From Candidatus Cloacimonadota bacterium (GTDB lineage Bacteria; Cloacimonadota; Cloacimonadia; Cloacimonadales; TCS61): a stretch of 44,410 bases of DNA. Shown one piece after another: positions 27,755 to 35,778 of this stretch. The stretch's first letter is position 1, and every line of letters starts with the position of its first letter. Where the stretch lies: NCBI GenBank assembly GCA_021157525.1, contig JAGGWK010000023.1, positions 1 to 44,410 on the forward strand, in the 5' to 3' direction. The position numbers and the translations under genes were made by a program. The notes beneath the pieces were generated by a model. The model was given only the letters and a program-made list of their open reading frames with translations, did no database searches and had not been told where the DNA came from.

Positions 27755-29776
27755 TTACACCTCTATTTCCCGTTGAGTATTTATCTTTTTGAACCATACC
27801 AGGCAGAAATAAAAGATTATCCCTGCAGGTAAAATAAGCCAGGACGCAATGCGATCGTCCTTGGAAATAGCATCCATAAAGGGAATTTGATCGCCAAATT
27901 TCCCGATAAGCACCGATAGCGAATTATTGAGAAAGTGGGCAAACATGGGAACAAAAATGCTGCCGGTTTCCCAGGCCAGATATCCCATCCAAAAACCCAG
28001 GATAGCTGTGGGTACCAGTTTAAAGGGAGACATATGCAGGACGGCAAAAAGCAGTCCGGTGATGATAATGGCAGGCCACTTCCCCATTTTCCTGAAGGAA
28101 TTGAGAATATACCCACGGAAGAGAAATTCTTCGCAGAGTCCAGGCAAAACGGCGATCAGTAACAGATTAGTCCAGATAGAGATGTCGTCCATTATTACCA
28201 GATTATTCATTGCCTCAATATAAGATTTTGGCACCGGAAATATGAGATCGATAAACTGAAACAGCTGCATGACGATAACCAACAGCGGCAATGATGCCAA
28301 CAGAGTAACGACGAAATTTGCGGGCTTGGTGCCAACGAAACCAAAGGTTTTACGGTAATTCAGCTTGGCAATACGCATCAAGAGAATCACCGGAAGCACA
28401 ATGAGGAGCAGTTGCGATTTTATGATGCCAGAGACGAAGTCGGCAGTTTGCCACTTACCCCCTACATAAAAAAGCAAAATAAAGACAAAGAAGAAAACCA
28501 ACAGCGCAGTTTGTGGCGTAAGGACGTTGGCTTTTTCTTTACCCCAAAATTTCAATGACTGCTCATCACTGGTACGGAATAATACTCCTTCTGTGTTGAA
28601 GAGTTTTACCGAAATCCCCACGGCAATGACATCCAGAATAACGGTGCTACCCATCACAATGGCCACATTGAGCCAGGTGAAATTGGAGAGCATGATATTT
28701 CGGATAAGAAGAGAAATATTCACGACGGGAATAAGGGCAAAGCCGGGAGTGAGCTCAAAGCCAGGCAGCATACTGATCATGGCCACAATCATGGCAGACA
28801 TCATCACCGGCATCTGATAGCTGTTTGCCTCTTTGGTATTGCGGGCGTAGGTACTTATCGAGAGCAAGATAGCAGAAAACAGGGTAAGCAGGGGAATCAT
28901 CAAGACAAGGATAAGGGCAAAATTGGCTATAGGCAGATTCACTTGCACATCGCTGGAGACCGCCTGAGAAAAGATATAATGAAAGGAGAGATACATGCTG
29001 AAGAGGTTGAGCAACACCGAAATCCCCGAGATGGTGATAATGGTTAGATATTTCCCCACAACCAGTTCATTGCGCCTTGCCGCACTCACCAGAATGGTTT
29101 CCAAGGTTCCCCGCTCCTTCTCGCCAGCCACCAGATCCGATGCTACCACGGCACCACTGCTTATGGTCAGCATTATGAGGAGATAGGGCAAAAACTTTCC
29201 GATAGTAAAGCCCAGCATCTTGGATGGCGGAGCAATATTCTCTTCTGCCACATCCACCGCATCCAGCATATCACGGGATGCATCTATGGCTTCCAGACGC
29301 TCACCTACAAATTCGCTTTCCAGCTCTTCCAGAGCGTTTTCCACTCTTCCAAGAGCCATGTCGCTCTTGTCGTCGGTTTTGTTGTAAATCACTTTTACTT
29401 TATAAACTGTGTAGCCGGATGCATTCACGCTGTCCTGCACTTCCACCACAGCCTGCACACTCTTTTCATTTATCAGCTGCAAAAAAGACTCGGCGTCATA
29501 GCCGTTGAGCGGTTCCATCACCTGTATCTTTTCTGCATCTTCCAGGGCATTACGGATGCGATGGGTTTGTTCATCACTCACGGTATCGTGAAAATAGACC
29601 AGCACATCCTGCTTTTCCAGCTTCAATTCCTGCCGCGTCATCATAGAAGAAAAGGCGATCATGATAAAAGGATAGAGCACGATGGGCAACACAAAGGAGG
29701 TGATGATGGTACGTTTATCCCGAAACAGATCGAGCAGCTCTTTTCTAAAGATTATCAGTATTTTCTGCCAATTCAT
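27755..29776 (-). CDS. ABC-2 transporter permease (NatB-like) fused to a CPBP intramembrane protease
   Basis: 673 residues. Residues 1-400 form a NatB-type permease: one N-terminal membrane helix, a large extracytoplasmic domain, then SSGAVVASDLVAGEKERGTLETIL and several membrane helices. Residues about 430-673 form a CPBP (CAAX-like) membrane protease with motif 1 CEEFLFRG, motif 2 FAVLHMS and motif 3 HFLNN, the usual catalytic and metal residues. Such fusions exist in other phyla. The likely role is Na+ or drug export with the downstream-facing ATPase, but what the protease part does is unknown. The ATG at 29776 has AGGAGG 6 bases upstream and lies inside the 3' end of the ATPase gene (32-base overlap). 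Confidence 0.88.
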   Translation of the reverse strand: MNWQKILIIFRKELLDLFRDKRTIITSFVLPIVLYPFIMIAFSSMMTRQELKLEKQDVLVYFHDTVSDEQTHRIRNALEDAEKIQVMEPLNGYDAESFLQLINEKSVQAVVEVQDSVNASGYTVYKVKVIYNKTDDKSDMALGRVENALEELESEFVGERLEAIDASRDMLDAVDVAEENIAPPSKMLGFTIGKFLPYLLIMLTISSGAVVASDLVAGEKERGTLETILVSAARRNELVVGKYLTIITISGISVLLNLFSMYLSFHYIFSQAVSSDVQVNLPIANFALILVLMIPLLTLFSAILLSISTYARNTKEANSYQMPVMMSAMIVAMISMLPGFELTPGFALIPVVNISLLIRNIMLSNFTWLNVAIVMGSTVILDVIAVGISVKLFNTEGVLFRTSDEQSLKFWGKEKANVLTPQTALLVFFFVFILLFYVGGKWQTADFVSGIIKSQLLLIVLPVILLMRIAKLNYRKTFGFVGTKPANFVVTLLASLPLLVIVMQLFQFIDLIFPVPKSYIEAMNNLVIMDDISIWTNLLLIAVLPGLCEEFLFRGYILNSFRKMGKWPAIIITGLLFAVLHMSPFKLVPTAILGFWMGYLAWETGSIFVPMFAHFLNNSLSVLIGKFGDQIPFMDAISKDDRIASWLILPAGIIFYFCLVWFKKINTQREIEV

Positions 29777-30524
29777 CGCTGGCCTCCTCAACAATTTTTT
29801 CAACAAAATAGATAAAGATATCATCCAAATCCCGTAAACCGGTTTCTTCCCGCAGCTCTTCCCACGAGCCCTGAGCCAGCAATTTCCCCTGATGGATCAT
29901 CACGATGCGATCGGCAATGCGCTCTGCTTCCCGCATGATGTGGGTAGAAAAGACGACGCATTTCCCTTCTTCACGGCATCTGTGGATGAAGGTGACAATA
30001 TTTTTGGCAGTGAGAATATCCAGCCCTGAGGTGGGCTCATCGAAGATCATCACCGGTGGATCGTGGATGATGGAGCGGGCGATGGAGACCTTTTGTTTCA
30101 TGCCGGTAGAGAGCAGGTCAACTTTCCTGTCTAAAAATTCATGCATATCCAGCAGATCTGCCATGTGGGCAATTCTGGCTTTGATGCCAGCAGGTGAGAC
30201 ATCGTAAAGGCGACCGAAGTAGGTTATCACTTCACGGGCGGTGAGACGGCCGTAAAGCCCGGTATCTCCCGACAAAAACCCCAGATGTGCCCGCACTTCA
30301 CGAGGCTGGGTAAGTATATCATAGCCTTCGATGGTGGCCGTTCCGCTATCGGGTCTCAGGATGGTGGAAAGCATACGCATGGTGGTGGTTTTACCAGCAC
30401 CGTTTACCCCCAGCAACACCACAATTTCACCTTTGTTTACCGTAAAATTCAACTCGTCCACAGCATAGAAGGGATTTCCGGATTTTTGATCAAAGATCTT
30501 GGTGAGATTCTCTACCTGAATCAT
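29745..30524 (-). CDS. ABC transporter ATP-binding protein, NatA-like
   Basis: 259 residues with a complete nucleotide-binding domain: Walker A GVNGAGKTT, signature LSTGMKQKVSIA, Walker B VMIFDEPTSGLD, and switch histidine in FSTHIM. It energises the fused permease encoded next. An ATG at 30524 has AAGGAG 5 bases upstream; a GTG at 30530 would put that site on the start codon. First gene of the ATPase-permease-glmS-recO run; the M42 terminator lies just upstream. Confidence 0.92.
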   Translation of the reverse strand: MIQVENLTKIFDQKSGNPFYAVDELNFTVNKGEIVVLLGVNGAGKTTTMRMLSTILRPDSGTATIEGYDILTQPREVRAHLGFLSGDTGLYGRLTAREVITYFGRLYDVSPAGIKARIAHMADLLDMHEFLDRKVDLLSTGMKQKVSIARSIIHDPPVMIFDEPTSGLDILTAKNIVTFIHRCREEGKCVVFSTHIMREAERIADRIVMIHQGKLLAQGSWEELREETGLRDLDDIFIYFVEKIVEEASDELAENTDNL

Positions 30525-30543
30525 ATTCACTCCTTGTCTCGGG

Positions 30544-30577
30544 CAAAAAAGTAGAGACGATTTTTCATCGTCTCTAC
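30544..30577 (-). terminator. Terminator of the nfu-cupin-M42 group
   Basis: An 11-bp perfect stem (30551-30561 with 30567-30577) and six T on the minus strand (30550-30545), 25 bases past the aminopeptidase stop. Confidence 0.9.
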
Positions 30578-30602
30578 TTGGTTTAATGATTATCTGTCAA
30601 GA

Positions 30603-31667
30603 TTAAACAGAGGGTATGAAGTCCGTGGAATCGTCTATCAGATGCAGGAATTCGGCAATGATTTTCACAGCACCATCCACGTCGTTCAGGGAGATCACTT
30701 CATTTTGGGTGTGCATATAACGGCAGGGGATGGAGATAAGACCGGCAGCCACACCAGCGCGCGTCGTTTGAATGGCATTGGCATCGGTACCGGTTCCCCG
30801 GGGTGCAGCTTCTATCTGATATGCAACATCTGCATTTTCTGCAGCTTGCTTCAACAGTTTAAATACCATAGGATTAATGTTTGCGCCGAGAGCAAGCACC
30901 GGGCCGCCGCCGCAGGTGATGTCGCCAAATTTGGATTTATTGATGGTAGGATAATCGGTGGCATGGGTAACGTCTATGGCGATGCCCACATGAGGATCGA
31001 TACCAAAGGCACTGGTAATGGCACCACGGAGCCCGATTTCTTCCTGAACGGAAGCCACGGAATAGAGGCTGGCAGCCAAGGTTTCGTCTTTCAGTATTTC
31101 TTGCAGAGCAGCGGCGATGAGCACGCCAACTTTGTTATCGGTGGCTTTTGTCGTTACCAGATGGTCATTGAGCATTTCCATCCCCGGAGAGAAGGTAGCA
31201 TAGTCACCCAGAGCAACTTTGGTAAGGGCATCTTCTTTATCTTTAGCGCCGATATCGATGAAGAGATCCTCAAGTTTTGCGGCTTTGGTACGTTCATCGG
31301 GAGTAAGCAGGTGAATGGGCTTTTTACCTATGACGCCGCGAAGCATGGTGCCTTCGTGGTACACATTTACCCGAGTACCGGGAAGCAGGCTTACGTCCAC
31401 GCCGCCGATGGCGGAAAAGCGCAGAAAGCCGTTATCTTCAATATAATGAATCATCAGGCCGATTTCGTCGGCATGTCCTACCACCATAAAGCGCAGGTCG
31501 CCGGTTCCTTTTTTCAGAGCAATCACATTTCCGTGGACATCGGTTTTCACTTCATCGGCAAAGGGTTTTACATAATTACGATAAATCTCTTGAGCGCCTT
31601 GTTCAAAGCCGGATGGACTCGAAACAGTGACCAGTTTTTCGAATAAATCAGTCCATTGTTTGTTCAT
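30603..31667 (-). CDS. M42-family metallo-aminopeptidase
   Basis: 354 residues of the M42 group (glutamyl aminopeptidase/tetrahedral peptidase type), which trim peptides in the cytoplasm. The two-metal site residues are visible: GHADEIG, ATDNKVG, the catalytic VQEEIGLRGA, AIDV and the final PCRYMHTQNE. AGGAG lies 6 bases before the ATG at 31667, better than the upstream ATG at 31688. It is last in the group after nfu and the cupin gene and ends in a strong terminator. It fits a peptide-using organism. Confidence 0.93.
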   Translation of the reverse strand: MNKQWTDLFEKLVTVSSPSGFEQGAQEIYRNYVKPFADEVKTDVHGNVIALKKGTGDLRFMVVGHADEIGLMIHYIEDNGFLRFSAIGGVDVSLLPGTRVNVYHEGTMLRGVIGKKPIHLLTPDERTKAAKLEDLFIDIGAKDKEDALTKVALGDYATFSPGMEMLNDHLVTTKATDNKVGVLIAAALQEILKDETLAASLYSVASVQEEIGLRGAITSAFGIDPHVGIAIDVTHATDYPTINKSKFGDITCGGGPVLALGANINPMVFKLLKQAAENADVAYQIEAAPRGTGTDANAIQTTRAGVAAGLISIPCRYMHTQNEVISLNDVDGAVKIIAEFLHLIDDSTDFIPSV

Positions 31668-31694
31668 GAATTTCTCCTTTATTTCCATGTAATA

Positions 31695-32096
31695 TTAGCA
31701 GTTGTTCGCCACACCTTTAGCAAAGGGATTGACGTTTTTTTTCTTTACTGGAGTCGGTTGTTCTATGGGTATGATGCATAAAAACCGCATGAGCGAATCG
31801 CCGGTATTTTTGTAGCTGTGCTTCATCAGCGGAGGTACAAAAATCACGTCACCGGGCTTGAAGGGTTTGTCTCCATTTTCCGTAACCAGCGCGCCTTCAC
31901 CTTCCAAGATGTAGTTCTGATGTTCCCACGAGTGAGAATGAAAGGGTGTATGTCCACCGGGATCGACTTCAAACATGCGGGTAGCAAAATTGGGAGCGCC
32001 ATCTTTCCGGGCAATCAGCCAACGGATTTTTGCGCCCTTTGCACCTTCCATCACAACATCTTCCAGAGGGACATTGGTATAATGTTCCAGTTTCAT
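31695..32096 (-). CDS. Small cupin-domain protein
   Basis: 133 residues, one cupin barrel. The metal motif HTPFHSHSWEHQNYILEGEG supplies two histidines and a glutamate, with the last histidine in FVPPLMKHSYKN. Enzymes and regulators share this fold, so no reaction can be given. GGGAGG lies 4 bases before the ATG at 32096. The gene lies between nfu (whose terminator overlaps this gene's leader) and the M42 peptidase. Confidence 0.8.
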   Translation of the reverse strand: MKLEHYTNVPLEDVVMEGAKGAKIRWLIARKDGAPNFATRMFEVDPGGHTPFHSHSWEHQNYILEGEGALVTENGDKPFKPGDVIFVPPLMKHSYKNTGDSLMRFLCIIPIEQPTPVKKKNVNPFAKGVANNC

Positions 32097-32106
32097 ATTT
32101 CCTCCC

Positions 32107-32137
32107 AAAAAAAAGAAGGGGCGATATACGCCCCTTT
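32107..32137 (-). terminator. Terminator after nfu
   Basis: AAGGGGCG/CGCCCCTT stem (32116-32123 with 32129-32136) followed on the minus strand by a near-continuous T run (CTTTTTTTT). It ends about 10 bases before the cupin ATG, so cupin transcription needs read-through or a promoter inside this region. Confidence 0.8.
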
Positions 32138-32140
32138 AAT

Positions 32141-32371
32141 TTATCGTACTGAGATAACTTCTACGACTTCTGGAATCTCTTCCTTAAGAACCCGTTCGAT
32201 ACCTGCTTTGAGGGTAAGGGTGGCCATCGGACAGCTTCCGCAAGCACCTTGAAGGCGAACTTCTACCACGCCATCATTACGCGCGTTGATCAATTCACAA
32301 TCGCCACCATCAGCTTGTAACGAAGGGCGAACCTTATCCAGAACTTCCTGTACTCTATTCTTATCTAACAC
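32141..32371 (-). CDS. NifU-like (Nfu) Fe-S cluster scaffold/carrier
   Basis: 76 residues, just the C-terminal domain of NifU. The cluster-binding CxxC is in [18 protein letters not shown], the normal context; two such proteins bind one [4Fe-4S] and pass it to apo-enzymes. It would serve the many ferredoxin-type enzymes here (PFOR, HgdC-like). The start is GTG at 32371 with GGAGG 4 bases upstream. Confidence 0.92.
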   Translation of the reverse strand: MLDKNRVQEVLDKVRPSLQADGGDCELINARNDGVVEVRLQGACGSCPMATLTLKAGIERVLKEEIPEVVEVISVR

Positions 32372-32736
32372 GTTTCCTCCACTTTAGTATTTTTTCTAAC
32401 AAAAAAATGATAACTGCTTTTAACCGTAAAGCAAAAAGTTATCCAACAGGTCATCTTTGTGATGTTTACCTCCTGTTCCGGAGAAAAGAGAGGTGAAGAT
32501 ATCTCGGTTATCACGTAATTGGAAGCTGGCTGAGCAGACAGGATTATGGCATCCTATACAAAGAAAACAGCGAACCGGTGGAGATGGGAAAAAGTGCAGC
32601 ATCTCCTTCAGTTTCGTTTTGGTTTTCTGGAATCCTGGCATAACGGAGCAAGAAAATATCCTTGACTTTAAAAGAGCCCTTTTAAGGGTGGCAAAGATTT
32701 TTATTGAAAAAAGATATAAATCAAAAGGAGAGTCAC
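32372..32736. other. Divergent intergenic region between nfu and the GTPase gene
   Basis: 365 bases without a well-supported gene. It holds a TTGAC box and a palindrome before the plus-strand GTPase gene. A minus-strand frame at 32420-32641 (73 codons, containing CFLCIGCHNPVC) lacks a usable ribosome site and is listed among the rejected items. Confidence 0.55.
32662..32685 (+). promoter_or_regulatory. Promoter-like TTGAC box with palindromic operator candidate
   Basis: TTGAC at 32662-32666 is followed at once by TTAAAAG-AGCC-CTTTTAA (32668-32685), a perfect 7-base inverted repeat with a 4-base spacer. It lies where a promoter spacer would be, about 50-70 bases before the GTPase gene start. 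A repressor bound here could block the promoter. No -10 box is convincing. Confidence 0.35.
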
Positions 32737-34050
32737 ATGAAGAAAAAAGTAATTATCATGGGTGCTGCCGGAAGAGATTTCCAAAACTTCAACATTTATT
32801 ATCGCGGTAATGAAGAATGTGAAGTCGTCGCTTTCACCGCAACACAAATTCCTGGTATTGACGACAAGAAGTATCCTGCTGAATTAGCTGGTTCTCTCTA
32901 TCCCAATGGGATTCCGATTAAACCGGAAGCCGAATTGGTTGATTTAATTCGTGAACACAATATTGATCAGGTAGTATTTGCTTATAGCGACGTACCTTAC
33001 GAGCGCCTCATGCATAATGCTTCCATAGTTAACCAGGCTGGTGCAGATTTTGTGTTGATGGGTATGAAAAATTCCGTTATCAAAACCACCAAACCCCTTG
33101 TAACGATTTGTGCTACTCGTACTGGATGCGGCAAAAGCCAGACCACCCGTAAAGTAGTAGAAGTCCTCAAAGCAAAAGGTCTGAAAGTTGTCTCAATCCG
33201 CCACCCGATGCCTTACGGCGATCTGGTAGCTCAGAAAGTTCAGCGCTATGCTAAGCTGGAAGACCTGAAAAAATATAAATGCACCATTGAAGAAATGGAA
33301 GAATATGAACCCCATATCATGATGGGAAGCATCATTTACGCTGGTGTAGATTACGAAGCCATCGTTCGTGAAGCAGAAAAAGAAGCCGATGTCATCATCT
33401 GGGACGGCGGCAATAACGACACACCCTTCTATGTTTCAGACAAGATGGTTAACATCGTGGTTGCAGACCCGCATCGTCCCGGCCATGAAGTAGGTTATTA
33501 TCCAGGAGAAACAAATTTCCGCAATGCAGACGTTGTTGTGATAAATAAAATCGACTCAGCAGATCCCGAAGGCATCCAGATCGTTCGTGATAACCTGCGG
33601 GAAATTAACCCCACAGCTATCGTTATCGACGGTGCATCGCCCCTTACAGTTGACCATCCGGAGCTTATTGAAGGCGCTCGTGTGCTGGTAGTTGAAGATG
33701 GCCCCACCCTTACACACGGAGAAATGGCTTATGGCGCAGGTGTGGTTGCTGCGGAAAAATACGGTGCAGCGGATCTGGTAGATCCTCGTGAATGGGCTGT
33801 TGGTGAAATAAAAGAAACCTTCGAAAAATATCCTGACATTGGCGTGCTTCTGCCTGCCATGGGATATGGCGACCAGCAGATCAAAGACCTGGAAAAAACC
33901 ATTAACGCTGTAGATTGCGATGTGGTGGTTATCGGTACTCCTATCGATCTTCGTCGTATCATCAAAATCAACAAACCTGCTGTTCAGGTAGGGTACGAAT
34001 TACAAGAAATCGGCAAACCAACCATTGCCGATGTATTAAAGGATTTCTAA
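32737..34050 (+). CDS. Cyclic 2,3-diphosphoglycerate synthase-like GTPase (COG2403 family)
   Basis: 437 residues. The protein resembles archaeal cyclic 2,3-diphosphoglycerate synthetase and its uncharacterised bacterial relatives. Blocks seen: GAAGRDFQNFNIYYR, FTATQIPGIDDKKYP, YPNGIPI, a P-loop TGCGKSQTTR with SIRHPMPYG, IIWDGGNNDTPF, VVADPHRPGHE, YPGETNFR, NKIDSA, VEDGPTLTHGEMAYGAG and IGTPIDLRRIIKINKPA. The archaeal enzyme uses ATP to close 2,3-diphosphoglycerate into a ring; whether bacterial members do so is not established. AAAGGAG lies 6 bases before ATG 32737. Carbamate kinase follows after 70 bases, separated by a hairpin. Confidence 0.85.
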   Translation: MKKKVIIMGAAGRDFQNFNIYYRGNEECEVVAFTATQIPGIDDKKYPAELAGSLYPNGIPIKPEAELVDLIREHNIDQVVFAYSDVPYERLMHNASIVNQAGADFVLMGMKNSVIKTTKPLVTICATRTGCGKSQTTRKVVEVLKAKGLKVVSIRHPMPYGDLVAQKVQRYAKLEDLKKYKCTIEEMEEYEPHIMMGSIIYAGVDYEAIVREAEKEADVIIWDGGNNDTPFYVSDKMVNIVVADPHRPGHEVGYYPGETNFRNADVVVINKIDSADPEGIQIVRDNLREINPTAIVIDGASPLTVDHPELIEGARVLVVEDGPTLTHGEMAYGAGVVAAEKYGAADLVDPREWAVGEIKETFEKYPDIGVLLPAMGYGDQQIKDLEKTINAVDCDVVVIGTPIDLRRIIKINKPAVQVGYELQEIGKPTIADVLKDF

Positions 34051-34073
34051 CAAAAATACGGATCAAGCGGAAG

Positions 34074-34099
34074 GAGACTCATTCTCATGAGTCTCTTTT
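34074..34099 (+). terminator. Hairpin between the GTPase gene and arcC (terminator or attenuator)
   Basis: A perfect 9-bp stem GAGACTCAT/ATGAGTCTC (34074-34082 with 34087-34095) and TTTT. It ends 21 bases before the arcC ATG, too close to leave a separate promoter after it, so partial read-through is likely. Confidence 0.7.
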
Positions 34100-34120
34100 C
34101 GTTTCTAACGAGGAGGATTC

Positions 34121-35065
34121 ATGGCAAAGACAGCTGTTCTGGCTCTGGGCGGAAATGCAATAATTCAAGCAGGACAAAAAGGCACAATTACCCAGCAGTT
34201 TACCAATACCCGGGAAAGTCTGGAAGGTGTGGTAGATCTCATCCAACAGGGCTACAAACTCGCCATCACGCATGGCAACGGCCCCCAGGTGGGAAATCTG
34301 CTCATCCAGCAACTGGCCGGGATCGACAAGAACATTGCCCCCCTTCCCCTGGGCGTGCTCAACGCAGCCACCGAAGGTACCATGGGCTACATGATCGAAC
34401 AGAGCCTGCAAAACCGGTTGTATAAAAATCACATCAATCGCAACGTTATCACCATTGTCTCTCAGGTGCGGGTGGACAAAGATGATCCCAGCATCTTAGC
34501 ACCATCAAAGCCGGTCGGCCCATTCTTTACGCAAGTGCAGGCAGAAACTTTTGCTGCAAAATATGGATGGAACATGGTAGAAGATGCCGGTCGTGGATAT
34601 CGCCAGGTTGTACCTTCACCCCGTCCATTGGAAATCGTTCAGGCACCAACCATCAAGCAATTGGTAGAAGATGGCCATGTCGTCATCGCCTGCGGTGGTG
34701 GTGGCATTCCCTATTATCTGGATGCAGATGGCAACCAGGAAGGTCTGGATGCCGTGATCGACAAAGATTTTGCATCGGCACTTCTTGCTCTGGAGATCAA
34801 GGCAGATCTGCTGGTGATACTAACCGGCGTGGAAAAAGTGGCCATCAATTTTGGCACAGAAAACCAGATTGATTTAAACGAAATGAGCATCGAAGAAGCA
34901 CTAAAGTATCATAAAGACGGCCAATTCCCCAAAGGAAGCATGGGACCAAAGATTCTGGCGGCCGTTGATTTCATCCAGAATGGTGGAAAGGAAGTACTCA
35001 TCACTTCCATCGAAAAAATAGTTGATGCCTTTGCCGGGAAAACCGGTACACGCATCCATAAATAG
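34121..35065 (+). CDS. arcC: Carbamate kinase
   Basis: 314 residues, normal length. It transfers phosphate from carbamoyl phosphate to ADP, giving ATP and carbamate, usually the last step of arginine, agmatine or purine breakdown. Family motifs are LALGGNAI, THGNGPQVGNL, GRGYRQVVPSPRP, ACGGGGIPY, DKDFASALLA and GSMGPKI. GAGGAGG lies 5 bases before the ATG. No arginine deiminase or ornithine carbamoyltransferase is in the window, so the source of carbamoyl phosphate is not shown. The inverted-repeat element begins 5 bases after the stop. Confidence 0.96.
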   Translation: MAKTAVLALGGNAIIQAGQKGTITQQFTNTRESLEGVVDLIQQGYKLAITHGNGPQVGNLLIQQLAGIDKNIAPLPLGVLNAATEGTMGYMIEQSLQNRLYKNHINRNVITIVSQVRVDKDDPSILAPSKPVGPFFTQVQAETFAAKYGWNMVEDAGRGYRQVVPSPRPLEIVQAPTIKQLVEDGHVVIACGGGGIPYYLDADGNQEGLDAVIDKDFASALLALEIKADLLVILTGVEKVAINFGTENQIDLNEMSIEEALKYHKDGQFPKGSMGPKILAAVDFIQNGGKEVLITSIEKIVDAFAGKTGTRIHK

Positions 35066-35069
35066 AAAA

Positions 35070-35250
35070 GGGGCCGTCCCACAACAGCAAAACTGAGACT
35101 TCTACTCTCCATGCCTCAACGGAAGGTCGCCGCACAAGTCCACTCCGATCGAGGTGACAGCGACTTGGAGAGAGAGGTTTAAGACACAGATTTCAAACTC
35201 GAATCCCGGCTTTCTTGTTCTCCTCCAGGTTGTGGGACGGCCTCTTCTTT
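35070..35250. repeat. 180-bp element with 14-bp perfect terminal inverted repeats (structured RNA, double terminator or MITE)
   Basis: GGCCGTCCCACAAC at 35072-35085 is exactly complementary to 35229-35242, enclosing 143 bases with no reading frame of note. Inside, CTCTC (35105-35109) can pair with GAGAG (35168-35172) and CAAGTC (35135-35140) with GACTTG (35162-35167), giving a rod-like fold. T runs follow the outer stem in both directions (TTCTTTTTT on plus; CCTTTTCT on minus), so it could end transcription of arcC and of the converging small gene. Terminal repeats of this kind also mark miniature transposable elements. No clear target duplication was found. Confidence 0.6.
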
Positions 35251-35251
35251 T

Positions 35252-35590
35252 TTAGCTCTTGTATAGATGTAATTGCACTTCCCACATATCTATCATATGT
35301 TTATCCAATTCCATCGGCATCAGAGAAATCTTGCCGGTGATTTCATTATTACCACCCACCAATCTTACGCGCACAATCCGATGATTTGAAAAAAGCTGAG
35401 ATTCAACACAATCATGTTTCACTGTACCGCTAAAAACAATCTCCTGATCATCACACACAAAAACAAATTTCTGGGATCCTTTTTCATGAGTAGCCGTCAC
35501 TTCCAGTTGTCCGCGTTTCCAGGAATAACTGGGTTTCTTCATTGGATTGAAGCAATAGGCGTGCCCAGAGAACTGACCATTCCATTCCAT
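35252..35590 (-). CDS. Hypothetical protein, 112 residues
   Basis: No family recognised. The sequence alternates short beta strands with charged turns (QKFVFVCDDQEIVFSG, RIVRVRLVGGNNEITGKISL), suggesting a small all-beta domain; no signal peptide or membrane segment. An ATG at 35590 has GAGGA 7 bases upstream, so a longer frame to 35623 is not needed. It lies between the inverted-repeat element and the divergent response-regulator gene, about 190 bases from the latter. Confidence 0.65.
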   Translation of the reverse strand: MEWNGQFSGHAYCFNPMKKPSYSWKRGQLEVTATHEKGSQKFVFVCDDQEIVFSGTVKHDCVESQLFSNHRIVRVRLVGGNNEITGKISLMPMELDKHMIDMWEVQLHLYKS

Positions 35591-35778
35591 ATTTACATCC
35601 TCACTTACTTCCCCTCTACGCATGGTTTATGCCATATCCTGTTCCCGCAACAATTCCAACGACTTAGCCTTTCACTGATTCCCCACATACACCCTGCTAT
35701 CTCCATTGGGAAACAAAAGAGTGGACAAGATACCACAGAGTTTTCATAGAGAATTGGAATTCATAAAGAGAGGAAACA

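Noticed and set aside
27753-27800. A glmS ribozyme leader before glmS.
   Set aside because: glmS starts 2 bases after the upstream permease stop; there is no room for the ribozyme.
30642-31646. A 334-codon plus-strand frame opposite the M42 peptidase gene.
   Set aside because: Antisense to a gene with all its catalytic residues; no ribosome site or family match.
32420-32641. A 73-codon minus-strand frame with CFLCIGCHNPVC, ferredoxin-like cysteine spacing.
   Set aside because: No usable ribosome site (the nearest AAGGAG touches an internal ATG), no recognised family, and it fills the divergent promoter region of two clear genes.
35185-35220. tRNA-like T-arm sequence (CTCGAATCCCGG) inside the inverted-repeat element.
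   Set aside because: No acceptor stem, anticodon arm or CCA could be fitted around it on either strand.
35070-35250. tmRNA or signal-recognition-particle RNA at the inverted-repeat element.
   Set aside because: No tag reading frame, tRNA-like ends or the SRP GGAAGCA-type tetraloop region were found.
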